Source: Verrucomicrobiota bacterium
GTDB taxonomy: Bacteria > Verrucomicrobiota > Verrucomicrobiia > JADLBR01
Direction of reading: 5' to 3'
NCBI GenBank assembly: GCA_029560585.1
Contig: JAKQKQ010000187.1
Coordinates: forward strand, 55,565-119,564
DNA: 64,000 bases
The notes beneath the pieces were generated by a model. It had not been told where the DNA came from, ran no database searches, and saw only the letters and a program-made list of their open reading frames with translations. This document shows positions 35,315-45,575 of this stretch, one piece after another (position 1 is the stretch's first letter; each line of letters begins with the position of its first letter). A program made the position numbers and the translations under genes.

Positions 35315-36997
35315 TCACGGCGCACCGATGATCTCGTCCCACTCCTGGATGACTTCAACGCCGCGCCAATCGCCGGGCAACGGCCCGCCGCCGGGCGCGA
35401 ATAATCGTAAGTGAAAAGGCGTGGCGCCAGGTCGGATTTGTGGCAGGGCCCGCGGCGCGAACTGGAAACGCGTCGTCAACCAACCGCCCCGGATCACATT
35501 CTCCAACCTTCGCCCATCGCCGCTGGCCAAACGCAAGACGTAACCGTACGGCGCGGCCTTTCGCCCACCGAGCCAATCGCCCAGGTTGGCGACCAGCGAC
35601 ATCCCCCGGACCTCGGTCCGAATGGACGTGAATGGATCGCCCCGATCGGAGATCGAGACGGCGATCGGCGCGCCCGCAACCGACAAGTCGAGGCTCAACT
35701 CGCCTCCCAGAATCACATAGGGCCAATCCACCCGGACCTCGGCGTGGTTCCCCTCCCCCTTGACCGAGATCTGCCGCACGAGCCTCCCATTACCCAACAT
35801 CGGCGGAAGAGGCTGATCCCGGAACGCGACCCTCCGCGCCATGGCGCGCTCCCCCAGGTCGAAGATCACTTCGTCGCCGGGGTAGAGAACCGGATCGAGC
35901 CGGGCACCGCCCATTACGGCGCCCTCGTGCGGGCGATTGTTCTCCGTGGTGGTATACAGCCGCGCGATGCTCGCGCTGTCCGAGCCAATGGGGTCTGTCG
36001 CCCTGGCCGTTATTAGCCCGGGATTCGCCGCAAGCTCCTCGACGCCGACGATCCGCCCATCGGCCGCGCGATAGAATACCTCGTGGTCGGGATCGAACAT
36101 GTGCCATCCCCCATCGAAAAACGCCTCTCCCACCACGTGCCCCTCCAGCCCCCAGAACCTCGCGCGCAACCCAGCCGCGCGACAGAGCACCGCGAAATTC
36201 AGCGCCGAGTCGTCGCAGAAACCGTAGCCGTAGACGTTGATGAATTTCACGGGGTCGTGCACCTCGTCGCCCTCCTCGGCGGGATAATAGTGATACCGCC
36301 AATCCACGAGAAATCTCCATATGGCGATCGCCCGCTGCTCCGCCGTCATGTCCGGCGACAGGATGCTCGCGAGCATGCCCTCGACGCTCGCCAGGTCTGG
36401 CCATCCCTCGACGGTCAGGTGGGGCGCCACAGCCACCCGAGGATCAAGGTTGCGGATGATAAGTCGCCTGTTCCGGATAGGCCGATCCACCGTGGCCTCG
36501 ATCCCATACGCCGTCTCCGCCGCCGACACCTCCCGGGCAAATGTGTGCCGCGCAATCCGCTCGCGGCTCACGAGCGCGTACTCGCGCCCGTTGACCCGCG
36601 GATCCGAATTGTCACCCGCCGAGAAGTAGATCTGCCCGGAAGTCCAGTGGCTGTAGCGACCCATTCCCCGCGCCCGGATATCCGCATGGGGCGCGCGCGC
36701 AGGACCCACCTCCTTGCCATCCTCCATCAGCACGCACAGGGACCTCCCTTCCTTGTCGCCCTCCCGCCCGAGACCCAGCGACGCAATATGGCAAAACCCT
36801 TCCTCGTGCCGGATGTTTTCGGGTCTCAACACCTCTCGGACGGTCTCGATCTCCTCCTCCGAAAAGGCCCCGCGGCGCCCATCGGACACCCCGCCGTCGC
36901 CAACTCCCCCCGAGGCCCCCGTCGAACCCCAAGCCCACGGCCCGCCCACCACCACGCCGACCACGATCGCCCCCGCGGCCCACGACCAACAGGACAT
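35315..36997 (-). CDS. Transglutaminase-like (papain-fold) secreted protein
   Basis: A protein of about 560 residues, start ATG 36997 (a TTG at 37075 would add 26 residues; numbers below use that longer frame). A signal segment (WAAGAIVVGVVVGGPWAWG) precedes the transglutaminase-core fold, with Cys287 in VYGYGFCDDSALN, His313 in LEGHVVGEAFF and Asp328 in HMFDPDHEVF. A C-terminal beta-rich region follows. Secreted transglutaminase-like proteins may cleave or cross-link peptides; several act in polysaccharide or cell-wall context, so the substrate is unknown. It is divergent from the DUF6786-like protein. Confidence 0.75.
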   Translation of the reverse strand: MSCWSWAAGAIVVGVVVGGPWAWGSTGASGGVGDGGVSDGRRGAFSEEEIETVREVLRPENIRHEEGFCHIASLGLGREGDKEGRSLCVLMEDGKEVGPARAPHADIRARGMGRYSHWTSGQIYFSAGDNSDPRVNGREYALVSRERIARHTFAREVSAAETAYGIEATVDRPIRNRRLIIRNLDPRVAVAPHLTVEGWPDLASVEGMLASILSPDMTAEQRAIAIWRFLVDWRYHYYPAEEGDEVHDPVKFINVYGYGFCDDSALNFAVLCRAAGLRARFWGLEGHVVGEAFFDGGWHMFDPDHEVFYRAADGRIVGVEELAANPGLITARATDPIGSDSASIARLYTTTENNRPHEGAVMGGARLDPVLYPGDEVIFDLGERAMARRVAFRDQPLPPMLGNGRLVRQISVKGEGNHAEVRVDWPYVILGGELSLDLSVAGAPIAVSISDRGDPFTSIRTEVRGMSLVANLGDWLGGRKAAPYGYVLRLASGDGRRLENVIRGGWLTTRFQFAPRALPQIRPGATPFHLRLFAPGGGPLPGDWRGVEVIQEWDEIIGAP

Positions 36998-37119
36998 GAG
37001 GCATAGCCTGCCCAAAACGGCCCCAAAACCACACCCGCAAATCTCCGGCCGATCAATTGCCGTGGCACCCTTCAATCAAAAACCCTTCCCCGACATCACC
37101 CGGTGGCTACACTGCCTCC

Positions 37120-38358
37120 ATGATGAAAACCCTTTTCTTCCTATCCTCCGGATGCCTCCCCTTGGCCGCAGCCCAATCCGGCGGCGGAGCCCCATCATTC
37201 CCCGATGGCACCTTTGGCGCCGACGCCACATTCCTCGAAAAACATGCGGGTGGATTCGTCCTGCGTTCGGGTGATGCCGCCGTGGCGATCGTCCCCCGTT
37301 ACCAGGGTCGAGTCATGACAGCCACGTTCGCCGGAGATTCCGGGCGCTCCACCGGCTGGATCAACTACGATCTCATCCGCTCCGGTCGGAAGGAGAAACA
37401 CATCCACGCCTTCGGCGGCGAGGAGCGCCTCTGGTTCGGACCGGAGGGCGGCCAATACTCCATCTACTTCGCGCCCAAGTCCGAGTTTACCTTCGACAAG
37501 TGGTTCGTGCCCGCGCCCATCGACACCGACGTATTCACAGTCGAGAAACGTGACGCCTCCTCCGCGACTTTTGCCCACGACTTCACCCTGCGCAACTGGT
37601 CCGGCTTCGAATTCCAGGTCCGCGCCGAGCGCGAGATACAACTCCTCGACAGGGCCGCCGCTTCTCGGGCCATCGGCACGCCCATCCCCGCCGATCTCAA
37701 GATGGTCGCCTATCAGACACGCAATGCGCTGATCAATCGTGGGAAGACGCCCTGGAAAAAGGAGTCCGGCCTGCTCTCGATCTGGCTCCTCGGCATGCTC
37801 AAACATTCGCCGACCACTACCGTCTTCATCCCCGTCAAGCAGGGTGAGGGGCCTTCGGTCAACACCGACTATTTCGGCGATATCCCACCGAACCGCCTCC
37901 AGGTCCAGGGCGACGTCGTCTATTTCCGGGGCGACGGCAAGTTCCGCAGCAAGATCGGCATCCCGCCAACCCGCTCCAAGAATATCGCCGGCAGCTTCGA
38001 CCCCGCCGCCAGCCGGATCACGCTCATCGCGTGCTCGCCCCCGGCCCCGGGCCACTCCGGATACGTCAACTCGGCATGGAAACTCCAGGAGAAGCCCTTC
38101 AGCGGCGACGCCCTCAATTCCTACAACGACGGACCCCTTGACGACGGCGGCCAGCTCGGTCCTTTTTACGAGATCGAATCTTCGTCGCCCGCCTACGAGC
38201 TGGCGCCCGGCGCCCGGATGGAGCACATCCAAGCCACGGTACATCTCTCGGGTGACATCGCCTCCCTCGACGCCCTCACAAAAGCCATCGCGGGCGCCGA
38301 CACCGCCGCCATCGCGGCCGCCCTTCCACCAGCGCTCCCGCTTCCAAAAGCAAACTGA
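37120..38358 (+). CDS. DUF6786-like secreted hypothetical protein
   Basis: A protein of about 412 residues beginning MMKTLFFLSSG at ATG 37120, with a signal peptide. The pattern GFVLRSGDAAVAIVPRYQGRVMTATFAGD and STGWINYDLI, then EERLWFGPEGGQYSIYF and WFVPAPIDT, resembles a family common in PVC and Bacteroidota sugar regions, here called DUF6786-like. It has a beta-sandwich, galactose-mutarotase-like character (LRNWSGFEFQVRAEREIQLL). Its role is unknown. Confidence 0.6.
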   Translation: MMKTLFFLSSGCLPLAAAQSGGGAPSFPDGTFGADATFLEKHAGGFVLRSGDAAVAIVPRYQGRVMTATFAGDSGRSTGWINYDLIRSGRKEKHIHAFGGEERLWFGPEGGQYSIYFAPKSEFTFDKWFVPAPIDTDVFTVEKRDASSATFAHDFTLRNWSGFEFQVRAEREIQLLDRAAASRAIGTPIPADLKMVAYQTRNALINRGKTPWKKESGLLSIWLLGMLKHSPTTTVFIPVKQGEGPSVNTDYFGDIPPNRLQVQGDVVYFRGDGKFRSKIGIPPTRSKNIAGSFDPAASRITLIACSPPAPGHSGYVNSAWKLQEKPFSGDALNSYNDGPLDDGGQLGPFYEIESSSPAYELAPGARMEHIQATVHLSGDIASLDALTKAIAGADTAAIAAALPPALPLPKAN

Positions 38359-38365
38359 AATTTCA

Positions 38366-38418
38366 GGCGCTGTTCGCGGGCGCGGCTCGTGCCTCGACCC
38401 AGGATCCGGGCCGGGAGG
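38366..38418 (+). repeat. Dispersed repeat A, copy 2
   Basis: A 53-base unit matching the reverse complement of 4421-4473 with two visible differences. It contains the palindrome-like core CCCAGGATCCGGG. It lies just after the stop of the DUF6786-like gene. Confidence 0.8.
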
Positions 38419-38432
38419 GTTGCCTCGAGAAT

Positions 38433-38508
38433 TCAGACACCGAATCGTAGGAGCCTGCTCGCAGACGATCCCCTGTGCGAATCGCACGCAAGCGCGCTCC
38501 TACGTCCC
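38433..38508 (+). repeat. Dispersed repeat B, copy 1
   Basis: A 76-base unit that matches 46933-47008 at about 68 of 76 positions. Its ends are inverted (GTAGGAGC near the left end, GCTCCTAC near the right), so it can fold back on itself. Only two copies are in the window. Confidence 0.8.
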
Positions 38509-38579
38509 ATTTTCTTCCCCGGTCGTACCCCGCCGCGCGGAGCATGGGAATTTCACGCTTCCGCGTGAAATATGCGGGC

Positions 38580-39179
38580 TCAACCCCTCAACTTCTTCGC
38601 GATTGTCGCGACATGCCGTCCCTGGAAACGAGCCTGGGCAAGCTCGTTTTCCGAGGGTTGCCGCGAGCCATCGGCCCCGGCCACCGTCCCCGCCCCATAC
38701 GGCGAACCGCCGCGGAATTGCGATATGTCCAAGAGTTCTTGGCAGGCGTAGGGAAGACCCACGACCACCATCCCGTGATGCAACAGCGTCGGGATGAAGG
38801 TCAGGATCGTCGTCTCGTTCCCACCGCCCGTGCCCGTGCTGGTGAAGACGCTTCCCACCTTTCCAATCAGCTTGCCCTCCATCCAGAGTTTCCCCGTCTG
38901 GTCCAAGAAATTCCGCATCTGCGAGGCCATGTTCCCAAATCGCGTGGGTGTCCCAAATATGATGGCATCATAGTCGACGAGTTCGGCCGGCGCCGCCACC
39001 GGCGCGGCCTGATCCACTCTTGCCCCGGCCTTTTTCAGTGTCTCCGCTGGAATCAGTTCCGGCACCCGCTTCAGGGTCACGTCGGTTCCTTCGACCGAAC
39101 GCGCGCCCTCCGCCACCGCCGCCGCCATCCGTTCGATGTGACCGTACATGGAATAGTAAACCACCAGTATCTTGCTCAT
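38580..39179 (-). CDS. wrbA: NAD(P)H:quinone oxidoreductase WrbA
   Basis: A 199-residue flavodoxin-like quinone reductase. The N-terminal phosphate-binding loop [12 protein letters not shown], the [21 protein letters not shown] block and the [12 protein letters not shown] and PYACQELLD segments match WrbA. It would use FMN and NAD(P)H for two-electron quinone reduction, protecting from oxidative stress. A ribosome site AGGGAGA precedes ATG 39179, setting the start (the frame extends further upstream but without a start signal). The stop abuts the compound repeat block at 38359-38579. Confidence 0.93.
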   Translation of the reverse strand: MSKILVVYYSMYGHIERMAAAVAEGARSVEGTDVTLKRVPELIPAETLKKAGARVDQAAPVAAPAELVDYDAIIFGTPTRFGNMASQMRNFLDQTGKLWMEGKLIGKVGSVFTSTGTGGGNETTILTFIPTLLHHGMVVVGLPYACQELLDISQFRGGSPYGAGTVAGADGSRQPSENELAQARFQGRHVATIAKKLRG

Positions 39180-39273
39180 CGTTGTCTCCCTTGCCCTTTC
39201 GGTTTCTTTGTCGCTCCAGATCAAATACAAGCCCAGCCGTCGAACGATTTCCCCGTGCCGACCCGGCGCAAAG

Positions 39274-42039
39274 TCACCTCTCCGTCCGCGTCACCCAGAT
39301 CGGCGACGACCATGCGAGGTCCCGTTCCCCGATCAGGGCCCGGACGTAGTAGTACGCCGAAGCCCCCGGTTTAAGATCGACATCGGCAAACCTGATTTCG
39401 GCCTGCGGTCTGCCCGGCTCCATCGAGTAAACAAACGCCCCATCCCTGACGACTTCGACGCGCCGGATGGTGGCCGGGGCATCGATCCGGGCCTCCAGCG
39501 ATGGCGCGCCATCGACCTCGATCTCCTCGCCGATCGCCCGCCCCGCGATCGACGCGCGCAACGACACCGCGACCGTCGCCCCAAATGCTCGCCGATCACG
39601 GAGCGCCGCCAGGATCCCTGGCCGCGTGAATCCATCCTCGCCCGCCACGTACACCCCCGCACGCGCCTCGTGCGTCTGCCCGTGATCGCTGGATGCGATG
39701 ATCCCCACGCGCACACCCTTCGCCAGCGCATCCCACATCAGGTTCCCTTCCGTGCCGATCTGCGCCTCGCGCGGACATCCCTGAAACTCGTAGCTCCCGC
39801 GGGCCTGAAAGATTTCGGCGACGCGCTCGAACTCCTTATTCCACTTCGCCCAGTCGGTCCGCGAAGCCCCATCCGCCAGCTGGTGGGGGATGGCCAGCGC
39901 CCCCGAACCCGTCAGTGCCGCAAAGAGTTCCTCGGGCGCGTCCTGCTCAAACACCGGCCGCCCGCGATCGGCATAGACGACGTTCTTGTGCCCACCGCGG
40001 TCCTTGTACCCCCCCCCATGCTCGTAGCCGTATAAGGCTACGAACCGCCCGGGGATCGAATACAGGTCACAGTATTTCTGGGACCTCCACCAATCGTACA
40101 GCTGCCGGGGTCGCTCCTCCCGGTCCTGCCGATGCCGCAGGATATCCTGATCGTGATCGCTGATGGCCAACCAGTCCAGGCCACACGCGTCGAGCGCATA
40201 CCGATACGCATCCTGTAGCGAACCGTCGCGGCCATTCGCGCAGCGGCTGATGTCGGTGTGCCGGTGGGTGTCGCCGATCACCAGACGGTATGCCTTGCCA
40301 GCCACCGTCCATTCTCTCGGCAATGGCGCCAGCTCCGGATCCAGATCGACTGGCCCAACCTTGCCCAGATCTGCCGCCTCGACCAGCCTCGGTGTCGACG
40401 CCTCCCGCCCTAACCCCGCCAGGGAGACCCTCGCCACATCGTAATCGACCGGCCGATAAGGAAACTCTCTCGTCCTGCCATCGGTCGCGTAACACACCAC
40501 CAGGTCGCCGGCCTTGTCCCTCGCGACCTCGGCACGAATGTCCTGTCGTCCATTGCTAAGTGCCAATAGGAGGGGATCGGTCCAACCCCCATCGCTCCAC
40601 TGGACCGCAAATTCGTGCCACATGCCATAGCTTTGCGCCCTGATGCGTCCGCCGAGGATCTTCGGGGCCACGCGGTTCTGATACCGAAAGATCACCCATA
40701 GCCTGTCCCTTCCGTCAATGGCCACCTGAGGGTATTCTGAAAATTTCCGGTATCCCTCCGGCAAGGACTTCCCGATCCCGGCCTCCGGGCGCCTCAGCGT
40801 CCCCTCCGCCCAACAGGCCAAGTCGATACCTCGCTCCGAATGCAGTGATGCGCCCCCGCCAGGATGCTTGCCCCAGTTTTCGCCCGCGACATCCCATGCG
40901 ACCCACACACGGTCCTCCCGATCGCAGGCGACCGTGGCGTGCGCCTCCCGCGATGCAGTCGCCGCCACCGGCACCGGCGCCCCGCGCGGCTTCGCGAGGC
41001 CCGCCCCATCCACGCCAAACTCCCTCAGGTACACATCGAAACTCCCGTTGCGATAGGAGTCCCACGCCACAACGACACGCCCATCTCCGGTCGCACAGAC
41101 CGACGGCTCCCAATCGTCGGCACCCGACTCGCTCACGTTGATCGGCCCGCTCAAACCCTCCCCATCCCAGCGCGCCAAACGAATCTCGTAATGCCGATCC
41201 TCACCCGCCGATTGCCAAGCCACCCACAGGCGCCCGGCACTATCCCGCACCATCCGGGGCCAGAAGTCATTCCCGCCGCCGCTGGTCAGACGGATCACCT
41301 TGCCATTGCTCCATCCGTAAAGGTCCCACTGCTTCCCGTCGCTCTCGGTCCAGATCACGCGGATTTGCCCGTCGCCATCCACCGCACAGCGCGGATCGAG
41401 GGCGTCCGCCCCGGGGCCCCTCACGACTATCGTCTTCTCTCCGCGGCGCATCATCACCGCGTCTCGCGCCCCATCCCACGCGATATAGGCCACGACAATT
41501 TCCCCATCCGGAGCCACGGCCACTGAAGGATACTCCTCCGACCCCTCGTTCCCCGTCACGCGGTCCGCCAACGGCAACGCCCTCACGCGAAGTCTACCCT
41601 CAAGAAGTTCGCTGGCCGCGGCCGGCGCCAGCTGCGCCAGAGGTACCGCCTCTTTCCCAAGCGCTGTCTCCACGCGCAACGCGGCACCCGCGGGCCCCTC
41701 GACCTCCGCCAGCAGGCCCTTGGCCAGGCTCGCGCGATACACCGTCTTCAGGCCCGCGGCCCTGCCACTCGCCTCATCGTGCTCCATCTGGACGCGGAAA
41801 TTGCTCCCGTCGATCTGGTCGCCCCGATCCAGCAGCCACGGCAACAGCGCCACCGACCCCCCATCCACCGAAACCATCCCCTCGACTTTCGCGCCCGCGC
41901 CTATCTTTCCCGCGTCAAACTCGATCTGCACGAGCCGACGTTCCGCAAAGGCGCATGATGCCGCAGCTCCAAGCGCCAGGAACCAAACAAAACATTTAAG
42001 CCGAAGCGAGATCGCCTCTCGGGGACTCTGTAATTTCAT
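39274..42039 (-). CDS. Secreted PHP-type metallo-hydrolase with beta-propeller N-terminus
   Basis: A 921-residue exported protein. After a signal segment ([17 protein letters not shown]), residues about 150-560 consist of repeated Asp-box-like blades ([54 protein letters not shown]) of a BNR or sialidase-type propeller. Residues about 590-860 are a PHP/DUF3604-like metal site: [35 protein letters not shown] and [13 protein letters not shown]. His and Asp residues are placed as in PHP phosphoesterases. The C-terminus is an Ig-like module. Function unknown; DUF3604 proteins of PVC bacteria often act on surface polymers. Confidence 0.75.
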   Translation of the reverse strand: MKLQSPREAISLRLKCFVWFLALGAAASCAFAERRLVQIEFDAGKIGAGAKVEGMVSVDGGSVALLPWLLDRGDQIDGSNFRVQMEHDEASGRAAGLKTVYRASLAKGLLAEVEGPAGAALRVETALGKEAVPLAQLAPAAASELLEGRLRVRALPLADRVTGNEGSEEYPSVAVAPDGEIVVAYIAWDGARDAVMMRRGEKTIVVRGPGADALDPRCAVDGDGQIRVIWTESDGKQWDLYGWSNGKVIRLTSGGGNDFWPRMVRDSAGRLWVAWQSAGEDRHYEIRLARWDGEGLSGPINVSESGADDWEPSVCATGDGRVVVAWDSYRNGSFDVYLREFGVDGAGLAKPRGAPVPVAATASREAHATVACDREDRVWVAWDVAGENWGKHPGGGASLHSERGIDLACWAEGTLRRPEAGIGKSLPEGYRKFSEYPQVAIDGRDRLWVIFRYQNRVAPKILGGRIRAQSYGMWHEFAVQWSDGGWTDPLLLALSNGRQDIRAEVARDKAGDLVVCYATDGRTREFPYRPVDYDVARVSLAGLGREASTPRLVEAADLGKVGPVDLDPELAPLPREWTVAGKAYRLVIGDTHRHTDISRCANGRDGSLQDAYRYALDACGLDWLAISDHDQDILRHRQDREERPRQLYDWWRSQKYCDLYSIPGRFVALYGYEHGGGYKDRGGHKNVVYADRGRPVFEQDAPEELFAALTGSGALAIPHQLADGASRTDWAKWNKEFERVAEIFQARGSYEFQGCPREAQIGTEGNLMWDALAKGVRVGIIASSDHGQTHEARAGVYVAGEDGFTRPGILAALRDRRAFGATVAVSLRASIAGRAIGEEIEVDGAPSLEARIDAPATIRRVEVVRDGAFVYSMEPGRPQAEIRFADVDLKPGASAYYYVRALIGERDLAWSSPIWVTRTER

Positions 42040-42156
42040 GCCGGCAGTTTATCCCTCAACCCACATCCAGTCTAGCGGCCACTGGGCCGAAACCTCCCCT
42101 TGCGCCCCCATCCGCATGCGCGATGCTGACCCCGGTCCCAAACCCGCGGAGGCGCA

Positions 42157-43614
42157 ATGGCCAAAAATGCCGAGAACGAGATTTCCGAGTTCGATGTCGC
42201 GATCATTGGAGGTGGGAGCGCCGGTTATGCCGCTGCCCGTGCCGCGGTCGCCCACACCGATTCCGTCGCGATCATCGAGGGCGGCACGCAGATCGGCGGC
42301 CTCTGCATCCTTCGCGGCTGCATGCCCACCAAGGCCCTATTGGAATCCAGTCATCGCCTGCACGACATCAACCGCGCGCGCGAGTTCGGCATCGCGGCGC
42401 CAAAAGCGCGCCCCCTCCCCGCGACGATTCTCCGACGCAAAGATCGGCTTGTCGCCGATTTCGCCGGCTACCGTCGCGGCCAATTGGAGCACGGAGATTT
42501 CGCCTTCATCCGCGGCCGCGCGCGCTTCGTCGGCCCCTGCGAACTGGAGATCGATCCGATCCCCGGTGCGCCGTCCCGCCACAAGGGCACTCTACCCCTC
42601 GCCCCGCGACGCCTCCGATTCCACCGCTGCGTAATCGCCACCGGTTCCGAGGTCGCATGGCCGGACGTCCCGGGTCTCCGCGAGGCGAACTGCCTCACCA
42701 GCGACGAGGCGATCGCGCTCGACCGAATCCCGCGAAGCCTGATCGTCCTCGGCGGCGGGTCGGTCGCCTGCGAACTCGCCCAACACTTTGCCCGCCTCGG
42801 CTCGCGGGTCACCCAGATCCAGCGCAGCGGCCACGTCCTCTCCGACATGGACCCCGACCTCGCCACCGTGATCGAGGACCAATTCCGCGCCGATGGCATC
42901 CGCCTCTTCGCAGGCACGCGCCTCATCCGCGTCGAAAGACTCGGGCGAGTGCGCCGCGCCATCTTCGACCACCAGGGCAAAACCCGCACCGCCACGGCCG
43001 ATGCCATCCTCTGCGCTCTCGGCCGACGGCCCGCGATCGATTCGCTCGGCCTCGATGCCGCCGGCGTCCAAACCGATCACCATGCCATCGTCGTCGATGA
43101 TTCCATGCGCACCAGCAATCCCGCCATCTTCGCCGTCGGAGACTGCAACGGCCTCATCGAGGTCGTCCACATCGCCATCCAGCAGGGCGAGATCGCGGGC
43201 GCCAACGCCGCCACCGGCGCCTCCGCCGCATGGGATCGCCGATTGAAATCTCACGTCGTGTTCACCGAACCGCAGGTCGCCACCTGCGGCTCCAGCGAGC
43301 GTGAACTCGTCGCGGCCGCGCGCCCTTTCCTCGCGGCATCGTACCCTTTCGCGGACCATGGCAAATCAATGATTCACGGCAGCACTCGCGGCTTCGTCAA
43401 AATACTCTGCGAACCTTCCACCGGCGAGATCCTCGGCGGCGCCATCGTGGGCCCACAGGCCGGGGAATTGATCCATGAGGTGATCGCCGCCATGCACTGG
43501 CACGGCACCGTCGCTCAGTTCGCCGCCATGCCCCACTACCACCCCACGCTTGCGGAAATCCTCACCTACCCCGCCGAAGAACTCGCGGGGAAAATCGCAG
43601 CGCCACAGACTTGA
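42157..43614 (+). CDS. Dihydrolipoyl dehydrogenase/mercuric-reductase-like flavoprotein
   Basis: A 485-residue class I pyridine nucleotide-disulfide oxidoreductase. FAD-binding GGGSAGYAAARAA at about 19-31, the redox-active disulfide GGLCILRGCMPTKALLES, the NAD(P)-binding LGGGSVACELAQHFARLG, FAVGDCNG, and the C-terminal His-Glu region PHYHPTLAEIL are all present. The C-x4-C motif fits lipoamide dehydrogenase or related reductases; absence of 2-oxoacid dehydrogenase genes nearby argues against a pyruvate dehydrogenase role. Some such orphans reduce soluble dithiols or quinones. The start is the ATG at 42157. Confidence 0.87.
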   Translation: MAKNAENEISEFDVAIIGGGSAGYAAARAAVAHTDSVAIIEGGTQIGGLCILRGCMPTKALLESSHRLHDINRAREFGIAAPKARPLPATILRRKDRLVADFAGYRRGQLEHGDFAFIRGRARFVGPCELEIDPIPGAPSRHKGTLPLAPRRLRFHRCVIATGSEVAWPDVPGLREANCLTSDEAIALDRIPRSLIVLGGGSVACELAQHFARLGSRVTQIQRSGHVLSDMDPDLATVIEDQFRADGIRLFAGTRLIRVERLGRVRRAIFDHQGKTRTATADAILCALGRRPAIDSLGLDAAGVQTDHHAIVVDDSMRTSNPAIFAVGDCNGLIEVVHIAIQQGEIAGANAATGASAAWDRRLKSHVVFTEPQVATCGSSERELVAAARPFLAASYPFADHGKSMIHGSTRGFVKILCEPSTGEILGGAIVGPQAGELIHEVIAAMHWHGTVAQFAAMPHYHPTLAEILTYPAEELAGKIAAPQT

Positions 43615-43735
43615 GGGTTTCTGGCACGCGAATGCCAGGACCCCGACTCATGGGCGATGCGAATCGCGTGCAAGGCCACCCCTGCGTCAGATTCTTGCCG
43701 GCCACGAAACCCGCCGCAGCCAACGCGAGTCCGCC

Positions 43736-45085
43736 TCACACTTTCCAATTGCCGCGATAGGGCCGCTTCAGCCAAGCGGCGTTGCCCGCCCCGCCCGCAA
43801 ACTGTAGCTTGGCCGGATCCCACTTGATCCGCTGGCCGTAGAAGTAGCCAAAATTGAGCAGGTGACAGCAGGTCGCCGATCGCGCCCCAATCTCAACGCG
43901 GGTGATCGGCTGCTTGCGACTGCGCACGCACGCCAGGAAATCGTCGTAATGGTTCTCGCTCCGGTAGAGTTGGACGCGGGCGCCAGACAGAAACTCCTTC
44001 TCGATGCGTGCCAGCTGCGCCGCAAGCGAGGGGGTGTCCTCCCGGCTCAGGAACTTCGCCTTGGTTTCACCCTTCAGGTCGAACTTGATCTTGCCGCGGT
44101 TGACCTGAACCGTGCCCTCGGAACCGAAGAACACCACGCCCTTCTCCCTCTCGGTGCTGTGGATGACAGACACTCCGCTGGCATAGATGAGCCGTCCCCC
44201 GCTCTGGGCCGTCTGCCAGTCCTGCGGCGGCACCATTTCCACGGGCCCGTTTTCGTCCTCCCCCAAACCCCACTGGGCGATGTCGAGGTGATGGGCCCCC
44301 CAGTCCGTCACCATGCCGCCACCGAACTCCCGATACTTCCGCCACATCGGAAAATGGTCGTGGACGCCGCGGGGACTCAGAATCGAATTGTAAGGGCGCA
44401 CCGGTGTCGGCCCCAGCCAGCGGTCCCAGTCCAGACCCGGTTCCATCGCCTCCTCGGGCAAATCGCAGGGCGTCGGTGGCCCGCCAAACCCGCATTCAAC
44501 CCTGTCGAGTTTCCCGATGACGCCGTTGCGCACCAGCTCGCACGCGACACGGAACTCCTTCATCGACCGCTGCATCGAACCGGTCTGGAAGACGCGCTTG
44601 TTCCTTTGGACGGCCCCCATCACCGCGATCGCCTCCCCGATGGTCTGCGTCAATGGTTTCTCGCAGTACACGTCCTTGCCGGCGTTGAGCGCGGCGCATG
44701 CGATGATAGCGTGCCAATGGTCGGGGGTCGCGATCACCACGGCGTCGATGTCTTTGCGCGCCACCAGCTCTTCGAACTTGCCCGTTGCGTCGCAACCCTT
44801 GTACCCCGATCCCGCCTGCTTGGCGTAATGCCCCTCCACAATCTTCTTGGCGTCCTCGCGCCGACTGGTGTCCACGTCACACACCGCCACCACTTGCGTC
44901 TCCCGCCCAAGGAAGTTCCGCAGCAGTCCGCGGGCCTGCTTGCCAAGACCCACGAACCCCATCGTGATCCGGTCGTTCGGTCCCGTGGGCGCCGACCAGA
45001 TATGGGACGGGAGAATGAATGGTGCCGCGATGCCGGACGCCGCCGCCAAAAATCCGCGGCGAGTGAAATGACGCGATCTGCTCAT
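43736..45085 (-). CDS. Gfo/Idh/MocA family oxidoreductase, Tat-exported
   Basis: A 449-residue exported NAD(P)-dependent sugar oxidoreductase. The Tat signal is FTRRGFLAAASGIAAPF, then the Rossmann fold (MGFVGLGKQARGLLRNFLG; VAVCDVDTSRREDA; TPDHWHA; EKPLTQTIGEA) of Gfo/Idh/MocA. The sequence WDRWLGPTPVRPYN is typical of Tat-exported PVC members. A periplasmic redox step on a sugar, perhaps with tightly bound NAD, is inferred. It is convergent with the flavoprotein at 42157 and divergent from neither of its other near genes with certainty. Confidence 0.9.
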   Translation of the reverse strand: MSRSRHFTRRGFLAAASGIAAPFILPSHIWSAPTGPNDRITMGFVGLGKQARGLLRNFLGRETQVVAVCDVDTSRREDAKKIVEGHYAKQAGSGYKGCDATGKFEELVARKDIDAVVIATPDHWHAIIACAALNAGKDVYCEKPLTQTIGEAIAVMGAVQRNKRVFQTGSMQRSMKEFRVACELVRNGVIGKLDRVECGFGGPPTPCDLPEEAMEPGLDWDRWLGPTPVRPYNSILSPRGVHDHFPMWRKYREFGGGMVTDWGAHHLDIAQWGLGEDENGPVEMVPPQDWQTAQSGGRLIYASGVSVIHSTEREKGVVFFGSEGTVQVNRGKIKFDLKGETKAKFLSREDTPSLAAQLARIEKEFLSGARVQLYRSENHYDDFLACVRSRKQPITRVEIGARSATCCHLLNFGYFYGQRIKWDPAKLQFAGGAGNAAWLKRPYRGNWKV

Positions 45086-45143
45086 GCTTGCTCATTATGC
45101 CGGCGAGCGGGCCCCTAGGGCAAGCCTGTCCCGAGGTCACCCG

Positions 45144-45518
45144 TCAGCCGCCGAGGTCGGCCGCCTGCTCGCGCAGCGCATCGAACGGCACGACGTCGAG
45201 CGCCGCCTGGTGCGTGGCGGCGAGCAACACAGGCGGTGCTACCCCCGCCTCATAGGCCTCGAGCCAGCGCGCGGCGCAAAGGCACCACCGATCGCCAGGC
45301 TTCAACCCGGCGAATCCAAACTGTGGCGCGGGCGTCGACAGGTCATTCCCGCGGGCCTTGGAGAAGGCCAAGAATTCTTCTGTCATCCGCGCGCACACGG
45401 TGTGTTGCCCGAGATCCTCTGGTCCGGTATCGCAGCATCCCGTCCGGTAATACCCCGTCACCGGGTCCAGGCAGCAGGTCTCCAATTCGCCCCCGAGGAC
45501 GTTTCTCGCTTGTGCCAT
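45144..45518 (-). CDS. DUF2237 family protein
   Basis: A 124-residue protein of the DUF2237 family. Strong matches are NVLGGELETCCLDPVTGYYRTGCC (in part), TGPEDLGQHTVCARMT, EEFLAFSKARGNDLSTPAP and FGFAGLKPGDRWCLCAARWLEA. ATG 45518 or 45533 may start it. It is highly conserved in the family but without a known role; Cys-rich pattern suggests metal or redox binding. Divergent to comB with 57 bases between the starts. Confidence 0.9.
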   Translation of the reverse strand: MAQARNVLGGELETCCLDPVTGYYRTGCCDTGPEDLGQHTVCARMTEEFLAFSKARGNDLSTPAPQFGFAGLKPGDRWCLCAARWLEAYEAGVAPPVLLAATHQAALDVVPFDALREQAADLGG

Positions 45519-45575
45519 GATGTGGTGCACCATAACACGGCACGGGCGTCCGGCAAAAAGGCGCCCCCCGCCCCG

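Larger units (their letters stand above)
38359..38579. repeat. Compound intergenic repeat block
   Basis: No gene. Three repeat families lie in a row: copy 2 of repeat A (38366-38418), copy 1 of repeat B (38433-38508), and a palindrome fragment at about 38551-38571 (TTTCACGCTTCCGCGTGAAA) related to the perfect hairpin at 63858-63897. Confidence 0.8.
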
